In this document: piece by piece, positions 16,706-27,980 of the stretch | Layout: each line of letters opens with the position of its first letter | Position numbering within the stretch: the first letter of the stretch is position 1 | Notes under the pieces: generated by a model | What the model was told of the DNA's origin: nothing | The model's input: only the letters and a program-made list of their open reading frames with translations | Databases searched by the model: none | Assembly (NCBI RefSeq): GCF_007971525.1 | Contig: NZ_CP042437.1 | Location: 1,736,001 to 1,800,000 of the forward strand | Direction of reading: 5' to 3' | Length of the DNA stretch: 64,000 nt | Source of the DNA: Mucilaginibacter ginsenosidivorax | GTDB lineage: Bacteria; Bacteroidota; Bacteroidia; Sphingobacteriales; Sphingobacteriaceae | Made by a program: the position numbers and the translations under genes

Positions 16706-16717
16706 TTTGTAATTTTT

Positions 16718-16856
16718 CTGAACCGGAATTTGCCGAATTTTGGAATTACACGAATTTTAGAATTATTAAAACTCGTGTAATTCTGGTTCAAACATTATTG
16801 AAGCGACTTTTAAAATTCTGTTAATTCAATAAATTCGTTTAATTCCGGTTCAGACA
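16718..16856. repeat. Palindromic element B (CTGAACCGGAATT family)
   Basis: Starts CTGAACCGGAATTTGCCG and ends AATTCCGGTTCAGAC, with internal ACACGAATTTTAGAATT and AACTCGTGTAATTCTGG arms. It is the right flank of the GxxExxY gene and contains the leuC stop codon (TGA of GTCTGAACC). Confidence 0.8.
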
Positions 16857-18262
16857 ACTGATTCAGACAAAAAGCTCCTTATATCCGTCACCTTCCCCGT
16901 AATTGCACTTGCTGCCGCTGTGAGCGGGCTGGCCAGAAAGGTACGGCTGTTTGGCCCTTGTCTTCCTTCGAAGTTACGGTTTGAGGTGGATACGCAGTAT
17001 TTACCTGCCGGGATCTTGTCTTCGTTCATGCCTAAACATGCGCTGCAGCCTGGTTCGCGGAGCGGGAAGCCGGCCTCGTTAAATATTTTATCCAGTCCTT
17101 CGCGGATAGCTTGTTCCTGTACTTGTTTAGAGCCTGGAACTACCCATACGGTAACGTTATCTGCCTTGTGTTTGCCTTTTACAAATTCGGCCACCTGGCG
17201 CAGGTCTTCTATGCGCGAGTTGGTGCAGCTGCCGATGAACACATAATCAATAGGTTTGCCTAATAATTGTTCATCATCATGCAGGCCCATGTAATCAAGG
17301 GCTTTTTTGTATGATCCCTGTTCTTTTGCCTCAAATGAAGCCGTTTCGGGAACGTGTTGTGTAACGCCAATGCCCATACCGGGGTTTGTTCCGTAGGTAA
17401 TCATTGGCTCAATATCTTCGGCTTTAAAGGATAATACTTCATCAAACAGAGCATCTTCGTCAGAGTATAAAGTTTTCCAGTAAGCTACTGCTTTGTCCCA
17501 CTCTTCGCCTTTAGGGGCAAATTCGCGGCCTTTTACATATTCAATAGTTGTATCATCGGGGGCTATCAATCCGCAACGGGCACCCATCTCAATGCTCATG
17601 TTACAGATGGTCATGCGGCCTTCCATACTCAACGCGCGGATGGTATCGCCTGCATACTCCACAGCATAACCTGTACCGCCTGCGGCCGAGATCTTTGAAA
17701 TGATGTACAGGATAATATCTTTAGCGCCAACACCTTTTTGCAACTTGCCGTTTACTTCAATTTTCATGCGTTTTGGGCGCGATTGCAGTAAACACTGGGT
17801 GGCCATTACCTGCTCAACCTGCGAGGTACCTATACCAAACGCTATGGCACCAAAGGCGCCGTGGGTTGAAGTATGGCTATCGCCGCAAACATAAGTACCA
17901 CCGGGACGGGTAATACCCAGCTCGGGCCCAATTACGTGCACAATACCCTGGAAAGGATGACCTAAACCATAAAGCTCGATACCAAATTCTGCACAGTTTT
18001 TGGTGAGCATATCAACCTGGTAACGGGAAAGTTCTTCTTTTATCGGGAGGTGCTGATCAATTGTAGGAACGTTATGATCGGCAGTGGCCACGGTTTGTTT
18101 TGGCCTGAAAACCGGTAACCCCCGTGTACGCAAACCATCAAATGCCTGCGGACTGGTTACCTCGTGTATGAAGTGTGTGTCGATGTATAAAATATCCGGA
18201 AAACCCTCGTTGCTACTGACGACGTGCGCATCCCAAATTTTATCAAATAATGTTTGTCCCAT
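16850..18262 (-). CDS. leuC: 3-isopropylmalate dehydratase large subunit
   Basis: Aconitase-family 4Fe-4S enzyme that isomerises 2- to 3-isopropylmalate with LeuD. Cluster cysteines are C346 in GSCTNSR and C406/C409 in [35 protein letters not shown] is the conserved family core. 470 residues, as expected. The final residues SESVV and the stop lie at the edge of palindromic element B, so an insertion may have replaced the original tail. Confidence 0.95.
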   Translation of the reverse strand: MGQTLFDKIWDAHVVSSNEGFPDILYIDTHFIHEVTSPQAFDGLRTRGLPVFRPKQTVATADHNVPTIDQHLPIKEELSRYQVDMLTKNCAEFGIELYGLGHPFQGIVHVIGPELGITRPGGTYVCGDSHTSTHGAFGAIAFGIGTSQVEQVMATQCLLQSRPKRMKIEVNGKLQKGVGAKDIILYIISKISAAGGTGYAVEYAGDTIRALSMEGRMTICNMSIEMGARCGLIAPDDTTIEYVKGREFAPKGEEWDKAVAYWKTLYSDEDALFDEVLSFKAEDIEPMITYGTNPGMGIGVTQHVPETASFEAKEQGSYKKALDYMGLHDDEQLLGKPIDYVFIGSCTNSRIEDLRQVAEFVKGKHKADNVTVWVVPGSKQVQEQAIREGLDKIFNEAGFPLREPGCSACLGMNEDKIPAGKYCVSTSNRNFEGRQGPNSRTFLASPLTAAASAITGKVTDIRSFLSESVV

Positions 18263-18280
18263 ATTAGTATTTCTTTAGTA

Positions 18281-18363
18281 ACGTCATTGCGAGGAACGAA
18301 GCAATCCTCGATTTGCAAATCCGCTCTGCATAGTTTGGGATTGCTTCGTACCTCGCAATGACG
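18281..18363. repeat. Hairpin of the CGTCATTGCGAGG family, copy 1
   Basis: ACGTCATTGCGAGGAACGAA at 18281 pairs with TTCGTACCTCGCAATGACG near 18345-18363, with a loop containing ATTTGCAAAT. It lies in the ilvC-leuC gap. Full copies also occur at 19622-19701 and 33207-33290. A pyrimidine tract follows up to 18420. Confidence 0.85.
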
Positions 18364-18420
18364 TGTGGTGAGTTTGTTTTAAAAGCTTTCGCCTTTTACC
18401 TTTCGGCTTTCACCTTTTTA

Positions 18421-19479
18421 TTATGCTTCTACAACCTGGTTTTCAGGGCGTAAGCTGCGTACGGTTTTACCGGCTTGCCATAATTCGCTTTCGCGTAATT
18501 CTTTCAGTTCGGCATCCAATTTCTCGCGGTAATCAGGCTGGCTGTTTGAATCGATAGAACGTTGTGATTCAAAACCGGTTGCAACGCTTTTGTACAGGTC
18601 TTCAAATACTGGTTTAGTAGCGTCACGGAATTTTTTCCACCAATCTAAAGCACCACGTTGTGCTGTAGTTGAGCAGTTTGCATACATCCAATCCATACCA
18701 TTTTCTGCAACTAAAGGCATTAATGATTGGGTTAACTCTTCAACTGTTTCGTTGAAAGCTTCAGATGGCGTGTGGCCATTGCTACGCAATACTTCGTACT
18801 GAGCAGCGAAGATACCCTGGATACAGCCCATCAGCGTACCACGCTCGCCGGTTAAATCGCTGTATACTTCTTTTTTGAAGTTGGTTTCAAATAAGTAACC
18901 GCTACCAACAGCAATACCTAATGAAATTACACGCTCAAACGCTTTACCTGTAGCATCCTGGAAGATTGCGTAGCTTGAGTTTAAACCACGGCCTTGCAGG
19001 AACATACGGCGTAATGAAGTACCCGAACCTTTAGGAGCAACCAAAAATACGTCAACATCGGCAGGAGGAACGATGCCTGTCTGCTCGTTAAAAGTGATAC
19101 CAAACCCGTGAGAGAAGTATAACGCTTTACCCGGAGTAAGGTGTTTTTTTACAGTTGGCCATAAAGCTATCTGGGCAGCATCGCTTAATAAGTAGCAAAT
19201 TACTGTTCCTCTTTGTAAAGCCTCTTCAATTTCAAAAAGGGTTTCGCCCGGTACAAAGCCATCGCTTACAGCTTTGTCCCAGGTTTTGGTGCCTTTACGC
19301 TGACCAACAATAACGTTGATGCCATTGTCTTTTTGGTTTAGCGCCTGGCCCGGACCTTGAACGCCATAGCCAATTACTGCTACAACTTCATCTTTTAGTA
19401 CTTCCTGAGCTTTTGATAAAGGGAACTCATCGCGGGTAACCACATTTTCTTCGGTACCGCCGAAATTTAATTTTGCCAT
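18421..19479 (-). CDS. ilvC: Ketol-acid reductoisomerase
   Basis: Converts acetolactate or acetohydroxybutyrate to the dihydroxy acids in valine and isoleucine synthesis. The start is set at the ATG at 19477-19479 (MAKLNFGGTEENV), because upstream frame codons belong to a repeat. The nucleotide-binding glycine loop GYGVQG is at residues 37-42, followed by VGQRKGTKTW, whose Arg/Lys suggest NADPH preference. The C-terminal knotted domain includes FETNFKKEVYSDLTGERG and GMDWMYANCSTTAQRGALDWW. 352 residues, matching the short (class I) length range. Confidence 0.95.
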   Translation of the reverse strand: MAKLNFGGTEENVVTRDEFPLSKAQEVLKDEVVAVIGYGVQGPGQALNQKDNGINVIVGQRKGTKTWDKAVSDGFVPGETLFEIEEALQRGTVICYLLSDAAQIALWPTVKKHLTPGKALYFSHGFGITFNEQTGIVPPADVDVFLVAPKGSGTSLRRMFLQGRGLNSSYAIFQDATGKAFERVISLGIAVGSGYLFETNFKKEVYSDLTGERGTLMGCIQGIFAAQYEVLRSNGHTPSEAFNETVEELTQSLMPLVAENGMDWMYANCSTTAQRGALDWWKKFRDATKPVFEDLYKSVATGFESQRSIDSNSQPDYREKLDAELKELRESELWQAGKTVRSLRPENQVVEA

Positions 19480-19501
19480 TGTTTTTTGATTTTTTGTGAT
19501 C

Positions 19502-19590
19502 TCACCGATTAAGAATGATTTCACCGATTTTATTGTTAAAGTTTATATTAAAGTTGGGATTTCACCGATTAAGGATGATTTCACCGATTT
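19502..19590. repeat. Direct repeat of a TTTCACCGATTAAG unit
   Basis: ACCGATTAAGAATGATTTCA (from about 19504) recurs as ACCGATTAAGGATGATTTCA (from about 19563). It lies upstream of ilvC in the ilvN-ilvC gap of 300 bp. No gene is seen in the gap. Confidence 0.75.
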
Positions 19591-19621
19591 TGATTATTAT
19601 TAATTTTTTAGGCTATCTACC

Positions 19622-19701
19622 CGTCATTGCGAGGTACGAATCAATCCCCGATGCGCTAAGTCCCACATAGTTTGGGATTGCTTCGTACCTCGCAATGACG
19701 G
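19622..19701. repeat. Hairpin of the CGTCATTGCGAGG family, copy 2
   Basis: CCGTCATTGCGAGGTACGAA at 19621 pairs with TTCGTACCTCGCAATGACGG ending at 19702. It is in the ilvN-ilvC gap and is followed by a pyrimidine tract (about 19740-19770). Confidence 0.85.
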
Positions 19702-19779
19702 TATTTTAGAACATTGGTTTAACTATTCCATTGGGCAGCCGACCTTTTGCCTTTCAGCTTTAGCCTTTCACCTCAAAAC

Positions 19780-20382
19780 TTACATCGTAAATACTTTTTG
19801 TCCCTGGTTTAAATATTCGTTCTCAATAACGTCTTCGCCCGGTTCAAGGCGTTCAAACTCGCGCAATTTACGGTTAAATCCGTCACTATCTTTAATAATT
19901 GCAACACGGGCGCTGCGTACAAATTCAATCAGGCCGTATGGCTGTAAAATACTGATCAGGTTATCTGTTTCTTCGCGGTGACCGGTGGTTTCAAACACGG
20001 TGTAATCTTTACGGATCACTACCGCGCGGGCGCCATTTTCGCGCAACAAGCGCTCAACGCTTACCTTTTCTGCAATTACGTCTGTCGATACTTTATATAA
20101 CGCCATTTCCTGCCAAATCACATCTTCGTTGGTATGATAATAGCATTTTAATACCTCAACCTGTTTTTCTATCTGGCGGGTAAGCTTGCGTACCACATCT
20201 TCCGATTCGGTGATCACAATATTGAAGCGGTGAATGCTTTCAATCTCAGATGGAGAAGTATTCAAACTATCAATATTGATTTTACGGCGCGTAAATATAA
20301 TAGCTATCCGGTTTAATAAACCAATCTGGTTTTCTGTATAAACCGTGATATTAAATTCCTGTTTTTCTGTATCCTGGGTCAT
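19780..20382 (-). CDS. ilvN: Acetolactate synthase small (regulatory) subunit
   Basis: An N-terminal ACT domain (NITVYTENQIGLLNRIAIIF and INIDSLNTSPSE, about residues 10-85) is followed by a C-terminal ALS regulatory domain with REETDNLISILQPYGLIEFVRSARVAI. 200 residues. It binds IlvB and confers valine feedback in this family. It starts 42 bp after the ilvB stop, with a REP-like element in the gap. Confidence 0.93.
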   Translation of the reverse strand: MTQDTEKQEFNITVYTENQIGLLNRIAIIFTRRKINIDSLNTSPSEIESIHRFNIVITESEDVVRKLTRQIEKQVEVLKCYYHTNEDVIWQEMALYKVSTDVIAEKVSVERLLRENGARAVVIRKDYTVFETTGHREETDNLISILQPYGLIEFVRSARVAIIKDSDGFNRKLREFERLEPGEDVIENEYLNQGQKVFTM

Positions 20383-20397
20383 GATTTCTTTTTTTTA

Positions 20398-20424
20398 GTT
20401 CCCCCTTCAGGGGGTTAGGGGGCT
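20398..20424. repeat. REP-like palindrome at the ilvB stop
   Basis: GTTCCCCCTTCAGGGGGTTA, then GGGGGCTT. On the minus strand it begins immediately after, and shares the last base of, the ilvB TAA stop. Confidence 0.8.
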
Positions 20425-22163
20425 TATTTTAACCTGATCTCGCTTACACTGCAACCTTGCGGTACCATCGGGAATACGTTATTCTCTTTGGTAACCATTA
20501 CTTCTAAAAGGAATGACCCTTTGTTGCTCAGCATTTCATTTAATGCCGATGGAAGATCCTTACGGTCGTCAATTACTTTACCGGGGATTCGGTACGCTGC
20601 TGCAAGGGCCACAAAATCGGGGCTTTGGATGTCAACAAACGAGTAACGGCGCGAGTTAAACAATTCCTGCCATTGCCTTACCATACCCAGGAAACGGTTA
20701 TTCAGGATGATGATTTTTACATCGATGCCGCTTTGCATAATAGTACCCAATTCCTGGCAGGTCATCTGGAAACCGCCATCGCCAATAATAGCTACTACGG
20801 TACGGTCCTGAGCGCCAAATTTAGCGCCTATAGCGGCCGGTAATGCAAAGCCCATAGTACCAAGGCCGCCGCTGGTAACGTTGCTGCGGGTGTTGTTAAA
20901 CTGCGCGTAACGGCAAGCCACCATCTGGTGCTGGCCAACGTCGGTAACAATTACGGCTTCACCTTTAGTTATTTCATTTAATTGTTTAATAACCTCGCCC
21001 ATGGTCATTTCGGCCGTAGTTGGGTTAAGTTCTTTTTCAATTACCTGTTCTACCTCCTGGCGGGTGTAATCATTAAATTTTGCCAGCCATTCGGTATGTT
21101 GTTTTTCATCAACCAGGGCAGTAAGCAAGGGCAAGGTTTCTTTACAATCGCCCCAAACAGGTACGGTCGATTTTACGTTTTTGTCAATCTCGGCCGGGTC
21201 GATATCCAGGTGCACAACTTTTGCCTGTTTGGCATATTTATCAAGGCGGCCGGTTACCCGGTCGTCAAAACGCATACCTATGGCAATTAACACATCGCAT
21301 TCGTTAGTTAATACGTTGGGGCCGTAGTTACCGTGCATGCCCAGCATACCCACATTTAAAGGGTGATCTGTAGGGATGGCACCAGCTCCTAAAACAGTCC
21401 ACGCTGCAGGAATACCGCTTTTTTCAACAAAAGTCTTAAACTCCTGCTCGGCACTGCCCAAAATTACGCCTTGCCCAAAAAGGATAAAAGGTTTTTTAGC
21501 CTGGTTAATTAAGGCAGCGGCTTCCTGTATATACTGCGGCCTAACTATTGGCTTTGGCCTGTAGCTGCGGATATGATTGCAGGGTGTATAACCTTTATAG
21601 TTAAATAACTGGATCTGCGCGTTTTTTGTAATATCGATCAATACCGGTCCGGGGCGGCCGCTTTTGGCAATGTAAAATGCCTTGGCAATCACTTCAGGAA
21701 TCTCGTTAGCATCAGTTACCTGGTAGTTCCATTTGGTTACCGGGGTAGTAATGTTAATTACATCGGTTTCCTGGAAAGCATCGGTACCTAAAAGGTGCGC
21801 GAAAACCTGGCCGGTGATACATACCAATGGTGTGCTATCAATTTGGGCATCGGCCAGGCCTGTTACCAGGTTAGTTGCACCGGGGCCGCTGGTTGCAAAC
21901 ACAACACCCACTTTACCGGATGTACGCGCATAACCCTGCCCCGCATGTATCCCCCCCTGCTCATGGCGGACCAGGATATGGTTCAGCTTATCATTGTAAT
22001 CAAACAAAGCATCATAAATGGGCATAATTGCACCACCCGGATAGCCGAAGATGGTATCAACACCTTCAACAATCAATGCCTCCAATAATGCTACCGATCC
22101 TGAAACTTCAACAATGGTTTCTGTAGGTTTTGTTTCAGTAAGTACTTCTTGTATAGCTTCCAT
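20424..22163 (-). CDS. ilvB: Acetolactate synthase large (catalytic) subunit
   Basis: A ThDP enzyme joining pyruvate to pyruvate or 2-oxobutanoate. The catalytic glutamate is E68 in LVRHEQGG, and the ThDP/Mg site is GDGGFQMTCQELGT followed by NNRFLGMVRQWQ. FGYPGGAIMPIYDAL near residue 39 is the family start signature. 579 residues, full length. It sits between ilvD and ilvN, the usual order in Bacteroidota. Confidence 0.96.
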   Translation of the reverse strand: MEAIQEVLTETKPTETIVEVSGSVALLEALIVEGVDTIFGYPGGAIMPIYDALFDYNDKLNHILVRHEQGGIHAGQGYARTSGKVGVVFATSGPGATNLVTGLADAQIDSTPLVCITGQVFAHLLGTDAFQETDVINITTPVTKWNYQVTDANEIPEVIAKAFYIAKSGRPGPVLIDITKNAQIQLFNYKGYTPCNHIRSYRPKPIVRPQYIQEAAALINQAKKPFILFGQGVILGSAEQEFKTFVEKSGIPAAWTVLGAGAIPTDHPLNVGMLGMHGNYGPNVLTNECDVLIAIGMRFDDRVTGRLDKYAKQAKVVHLDIDPAEIDKNVKSTVPVWGDCKETLPLLTALVDEKQHTEWLAKFNDYTRQEVEQVIEKELNPTTAEMTMGEVIKQLNEITKGEAVIVTDVGQHQMVACRYAQFNNTRSNVTSGGLGTMGFALPAAIGAKFGAQDRTVVAIIGDGGFQMTCQELGTIMQSGIDVKIIILNNRFLGMVRQWQELFNSRRYSFVDIQSPDFVALAAAYRIPGKVIDDRKDLPSALNEMLSNKGSFLLEVMVTKENNVFPMVPQGCSVSEIRLK

Positions 22164-22189
22164 AACCGCTTATTTTTGTTTTACGTTGA

Positions 22190-22267
22190 ACGTTTTACGT
22201 TCTACGTCTTGTTTTATTTAATATTTTGTTCTTTTATTCACGTACAACTTAAAACGTCATACGTACC
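22190..22267. repeat. ACGT-rich inverted repeat in the ilvD-ilvB gap
   Basis: TTTTACGTTGAACGTTTTAC and related TCTACGTC on one side face CACGTACAACTTAAAACGTC and ATACGTACC on the other. It is a looser member of the 12574-12650 family. Confidence 0.6.
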
Positions 22268-22272
22268 ACCTC

Positions 22273-23985
22273 TTAAGGCATTTCGTCTGTTACGCAACCT
22301 TCAGCAGCCGAGCTAACTGTTTTGGCGTAACGGTATAATAAACCTTTGGTTGCTTTTAAAGCGGGCTGTTTCCAGGCGGCTTTACGTGCTGCCATTTCTT
22401 CGTCGGATAGTATTACATTGATGGTATTTGTTGTTGCATCAATAATAATTTTATCATCGTCGTTAATTAAGCCGATGGCGCCCCCGTCAAAAGCTTCGGG
22501 GGTGATGTGGCCCACCACAAAACCGTGTGTGCCGCCGCTAAAGCGCCCGTCGGTAATTAATGCTACCGAGCTGCCTAAACCTGCACCAAAAATGGCCGAT
22601 GTTGGCTTAAGCATTTCGGGCATACCGGGCGCGCCTTTAGGGCCTACGTTGCGGATAACCACCACATCACCTTTTTTGACTCGGCCGCTTTGTATGCCAT
22701 GTATCAGTTCAAACTCGCCATCAAACACGCGGGCAGGGCCTTCAAAATGGGTACCCTCTTTACCGGTAATTTTGGCTACGCTGCCACCCTCGGCAATATT
22801 GCCGTAAAGTATCTGTAAGTGACCGGTAGCTTTAACAGGTTTTTCAACCGGCCATATAATTTTTTGTGTATCAAACTCCAGTTCGGGCACATCTGCCAGG
22901 TTTTCGGTAATTGTTTTACCGGTAACAGTAAGGCAATCGCCATGTAACCAGCCTTGCGCCAAACAGTATTTCATTACAGCCGGCACACCGCCAATGTTGT
23001 GCAAATCTTCCATCATGTATTTACCGCTTGGTTTCATATCGGCCAATACCGGGATACGGTTACTTACTGTTTGGAAATCGTCCTGGGTTAATTTAACATC
23101 AACACTTTTGGCCATCGCAATCAGGTGCAATACTGCATTGGTTGAGCCGCCCAATACCATAATAATCACCATCGCATTTTCAAATGCCTCGCGGGTCATG
23201 ATGTCTGATGGTTTGATGTCTTTCTCCAGCAATATTTTGATAGCCTTGCCTGCTGCCAGGCACTCCGCTTTTTTATCTTCGCTTAATGCCGGGTTTGATG
23301 ATGAGTAAGGCAAACTCATTCCTAAAGCTTCAATAGCTGCGGCCATTGTATTAGCTGTATAAATACCACCGCATGCGCCCGCGCTTGGGCAGGCATTTTT
23401 AATGATGCCCATAAAATCAACATCCTCAATAGTACCGGCCATCCTTTTGCCTAAAGCCTCAAATGCCGATACAATGTTCAGATCTTCGCCTTTCCAATGG
23501 CCTGGTTTAATAGTACCGCCATATACCATAATTGACGGGCGGTTTAAACGCCCCATAGCCATAACAGAGCCTGGCATGTTTTTATCGCAACCAGGCAAAG
23601 TAATTAAACCATCATAATACTGTGCGCCTGTAACTGCTTCAATAGAATCGGCGATAATATCGCGGCTCACTAACGAGTAGCGCATACCTTCGGTACCATT
23701 ACTCATGCCATCACTTACACCAATGGTATGGAATATAAGGCCTACCATATCCTCATCCCAGATACCTTGTTTAACTATCTTAGCCAAATCGTTCAGGTGC
23801 ATGTTACAAGTGTTACCATCGTAACCCATACTTGCCACACCAACCTGGGCTTTGCGCATATCATCGTCTGTTAACCCAATACCATAAAGCATGGCCTGGG
23901 CGGCCGGCTGTGTTGGATCCTGGGTAAAAGTTTTGCTATACTTATTCAATTCTATAGCCGCTGTAGTATCTGATGATGAACTCAT
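22273..23985 (-). CDS. ilvD: Dihydroxy-acid dehydratase
   Basis: Fe-S enzyme that dehydrates the dihydroxy acids to the keto acids of valine and isoleucine. Conserved cysteines are C60 (GNTCNMHL), C133 (PGCDKNMPG) and C205 (SAGACGG). The C-terminal [21 protein letters not shown] is the family hallmark. 570 residues, full length. It is the first gene of the ilv-leu run. Confidence 0.96.
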   Translation of the reverse strand: MSSSSDTTAAIELNKYSKTFTQDPTQPAAQAMLYGIGLTDDDMRKAQVGVASMGYDGNTCNMHLNDLAKIVKQGIWDEDMVGLIFHTIGVSDGMSNGTEGMRYSLVSRDIIADSIEAVTGAQYYDGLITLPGCDKNMPGSVMAMGRLNRPSIMVYGGTIKPGHWKGEDLNIVSAFEALGKRMAGTIEDVDFMGIIKNACPSAGACGGIYTANTMAAAIEALGMSLPYSSSNPALSEDKKAECLAAGKAIKILLEKDIKPSDIMTREAFENAMVIIMVLGGSTNAVLHLIAMAKSVDVKLTQDDFQTVSNRIPVLADMKPSGKYMMEDLHNIGGVPAVMKYCLAQGWLHGDCLTVTGKTITENLADVPELEFDTQKIIWPVEKPVKATGHLQILYGNIAEGGSVAKITGKEGTHFEGPARVFDGEFELIHGIQSGRVKKGDVVVIRNVGPKGAPGMPEMLKPTSAIFGAGLGSSVALITDGRFSGGTHGFVVGHITPEAFDGGAIGLINDDDKIIIDATTNTINVILSDEEMAARKAAWKQPALKATKGLLYRYAKTVSSAAEGCVTDEMP

Positions 23986-24460
23986 TTTTATTTGGTATGA
24001 TAGAAGTTTTTATAAAATATTCTTGTTGTTGACCAGGTTTATATGATTGCTCGAATCAATAAACGTAAGGTAGATATAGCAACCGCGAATAACAATAGTC
24101 AGGATTTATTTTTTCAAAAAGTATAATATATCTTAATTTATTAATTTAACAATATAAAATTACGAATTAACAATAATTAAAAGAACATAATTTTTAACAA
24201 AATAGACCAAAGTTCAAAACGGTATTCGGTACATATTTTATGCATGCATAGTAAATTGCCGATTTTCTTCCTGAAATGGGGTTGGTGACTGAAAAAGTTT
24301 TTTAAATATGCCTTTAAATGTACAGGTTTCAGATGTGCAGATATGCAGATGCCGTATACTACATTATTTTTTGAATTTGCCATTTGACATACGCAATTCT
24401 ATCTTCTTTATTCCTTCGATAAAAACAACCTTGTTAAGAAAAAAATTCAACCAAAAAAAA
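23986..24460. other. AT-rich leader region upstream of ilvD
   Basis: A stretch of about 475 bp without a credible gene. It must hold the ilv-leu promoter, but no exact TAnnTTTG box is obvious; a TACTTTTTG sequence on the minus strand, about 140 bp before ilvD, is the nearest. I see no branched-chain-rich leader peptide with a terminator, so attenuation is not supported. Confidence 0.45.
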
Positions 24461-24492
24461 AACGTCCGGGTGCTATACCCGGACGTTTTTTC
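24461..24492. terminator. Strong bidirectional terminator after atpC
   Basis: AACGTCCGGGT and ACCCGGACGTT form a near-perfect 11-bp stem around GCTAT, flanked by an A-run on the left and a T-run on the right. It lies 19 bp downstream of the atpC stop. Confidence 0.88.
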
Positions 24493-24511
24493 TGAAAAAT
24501 AAGGGTATAGT

Positions 24512-24766
24512 TTATTTATGCAGAATTCCTTCGGCTAAAATAATGACCTTATTATTTAATGCTTCAACTACGCCGCCTTTGATAAAAAACACTTCTTCTT
24601 TACCGGCGTTGCCTCCACGTACAACCAGTTTACCATCCTGTAAGGTTGATATGATAGGCGCATGGTGGTTTAATATTTCAAATAATCCCAAGGTACCAGG
24701 TACGGTAACCGATGTGGCTTCGCCCTCGTAGATCTTTTTATCGGGAGTAAGAATTTCTAAAGTCAT
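24512..24766 (-). CDS. atpC: F1Fo ATP synthase epsilon subunit (short form)
   Basis: The 84-residue protein MTLEILTPDKKIYEGEATSV with GTLGLFEILNHHAPIISTL is the N-terminal beta-sandwich of the epsilon subunit. The C-terminal helical hairpin present in longer forms is missing, as is common in Bacteroidota, so ATPase inhibition through that hairpin would be absent. It lies downstream of atpD in a two-gene unit. Confidence 0.93.
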   Translation of the reverse strand: MTLEILTPDKKIYEGEATSVTVPGTLGLFEILNHHAPIISTLQDGKLVVRGGNAGKEEVFFIKGGVVEALNNKVIILAEGILHK

Positions 24767-24773
24767 TTTTATT

Positions 24774-24851
24774 TAGATTCAAGAATCAAGAATCAAGAGT
24801 TAAGACTTTTTTTCTCTTCTCTTGATTCTTGATTCTTATGTCTTGATTCTA
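24774..24851. repeat. GATTCAAGAATCAAGA oligo-repeat palindrome between atpD and atpC
   Basis: GATTCAAGAATCAAGAATCA faces TCTTGATTCTTGATTCTTAT; the two sides are inverted copies built from a 7-8 base unit. Relatives occur at 2217-2252, 7083-7116 and 37045-37175. Confidence 0.8.
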
Positions 24852-26387
<1,536 letters not shown>

Positions 26388-26433
26388 TTAATAGTATCCT
26401 GCTTGTAAAATATAAGATGCTATTTCAGAGGCG

Positions 26434-26441
26434 CAAAGATA
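26434..26441 (-). promoter_or_regulatory. Putative -7 box for atpD (TATCTTTG)
   Basis: On the minus strand, TATCTTTG matches the Bacteroidota TAnnTTTG -7 consensus exactly. It would start transcription about 70 nt upstream of the atpD ATG. No convincing -33 TTG at standard spacing was seen. Confidence 0.5.
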
Positions 26442-26633
26442 AAGTTTCTATCCCAATTTTAAAATAGAAAGTCAACATTTAGAATTGATTTTTAAGTGGC
26501 ATAGCTAAATAAAAAAAATCCATCCTAATAATTGTTAAAATATTAGTCGTATTGCGCAACAATACAAATAGTTATCTCGTAAAAATAACTCCTAATTAAA
26601 TATATATACTATTAATTACCAAAACAACGAGTT

Positions 26634-27980
26634 ATGAGATTAGCGGGGGTTTTATTTTTTTCGGCATTGCTGTTTTTTTCGGCATGCAAACTTGACACCA
26701 CAATTGGCCCGGAAAAAAAGGCAGAGACAAGCGGAAGCACGCCGACTACCAATACCGGCTTTTACAGCCGTTACATCGCCATAGGCGATTCACAAACTGC
26801 CGGTTATACCAACGACGGCTTATATAATTGGGGAATTTACAACTCTTTCCCTAATATTTTTGCAGGCAGCCTGGAAGGTTCGGGCCTAAAAACATTTAAT
26901 CAGCCGTTGTTTAGCATAGCCCAGATGAATGGCACCGGCTTTATGGAGCTAAAAGGGACCGACGCCAACGGCCAGCCTTTAATTGTAAGAGATACTTTAA
27001 AAACTGCTATTCGGGGAAGTATTAATATAAGTGGCTCGGGCACCATGCAATTACTTAGTAAGTTCACCGGCGATAATGACAATTTTGGCGTAGCCGGGTT
27101 AAAAGTAGCCGATATAAGCAATACACAAACCGGCAACACAAACCGGTATTTTGAAAGATTGCTGCCACTTAACGCTCCTGCAAATAACACCAGTTATGTT
27201 GATTTTATTACCAGTAAGCCATTCGGGTTTTTCACCCTTAATTTGGGCACCAATGATGTTTTTGGTTATGCCGCAGGCGGCGGGGTAAAACCATTGGCCT
27301 TAACAGACAAAACAACGTTTAATACATCATATACCCTGCTGGTTAACAAATTAACAGCCAATGGGGCAAAGGGTGTTTTAACTACCATTCCGGACGTAAG
27401 CGCCCTACCTTTTTTTACAGCAACAAAGCTGGCCGATATATTAACTAAGGCAAAAGTGATCAGTCCCACCTTTGATAAATTATATATCGAGGCAAAACAA
27501 AGTATAGATGTTGGCCAGGATGGTTACGAGGTTCGTGCGGCGACTTCGGCAGACTTATTATTGTTAAGCCTTAATGTTTCGCAAATAGGCAAGCAGGTTT
27601 CCACAACACACGGAGCACAGTATTATGGCTTATCGCCCTATGCCCCTATCGAAAACAAGTGGATACTTGATGTTAACGAAAAAACTATCGCATCTGATTA
27701 CATTACCGCTTATAACACCTCTATCCGCACGTTGGCATCAACCAAGGCGCTTGCGCTATTTGATGCCTACGCCTTTTTTAATGACGTTAAAAAAGGCACT
27801 ACTGTTCAAGGCATCTCTGTTTCATCAAATTATTTAACCGGCGGGTTGTTTTCATTAGATGGTGTGCATTTAAGCCCGCGCGGCAACGCCATTTTGGCCA
27901 ATATGTATGTTGCGGTTACCAACGCAAAGTATGGCACCACTTTAAAAGAAGCCAAACTATCTGATTACAGCGCAAACTGA
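26634..27980 (+). CDS. SGNH/GDSL-type lipoprotein hydrolase
   Basis: The 448-residue protein has a lipoprotein signal (LFFSAC, Cys18). The SGNH block I is YIAIGDSQTAG with nucleophile Ser53, the block III-like LGTNDVFGYA is near residue 204, and block V is LDGVHLSPRG with D409 and H412. It is a lipid-anchored esterase or lipase-like enzyme of unknown substrate. It is divergent from atpD and overlaps the convergent quinone reductase gene by 16 bp at its 3' end. Confidence 0.87.
   Translation: MRLAGVLFFSALLFFSACKLDTTIGPEKKAETSGSTPTTNTGFYSRYIAIGDSQTAGYTNDGLYNWGIYNSFPNIFAGSLEGSGLKTFNQPLFSIAQMNGTGFMELKGTDANGQPLIVRDTLKTAIRGSINISGSGTMQLLSKFTGDNDNFGVAGLKVADISNTQTGNTNRYFERLLPLNAPANNTSYVDFITSKPFGFFTLNLGTNDVFGYAAGGGVKPLALTDKTTFNTSYTLLVNKLTANGAKGVLTTIPDVSALPFFTATKLADILTKAKVISPTFDKLYIEAKQSIDVGQDGYEVRAATSADLLLLSLNVSQIGKQVSTTHGAQYYGLSPYAPIENKWILDVNEKTIASDYITAYNTSIRTLASTKALALFDAYAFFNDVKKGTTVQGISVSSNYLTGGLFSLDGVHLSPRGNAILANMYVAVTNAKYGTTLKEAKLSDYSAN

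Noticed and set aside
22346..22807. 153-codon plus-strand open frame
   Set aside because: Antisense to ilvD, which has all its catalytic cysteines and full length.
24177..24383. 68-codon open frame upstream of ilvD as a leader peptide
   Set aside because: Not enriched in Ile/Leu/Val codons in a row, no following attenuator hairpin, and too far from ilvD.
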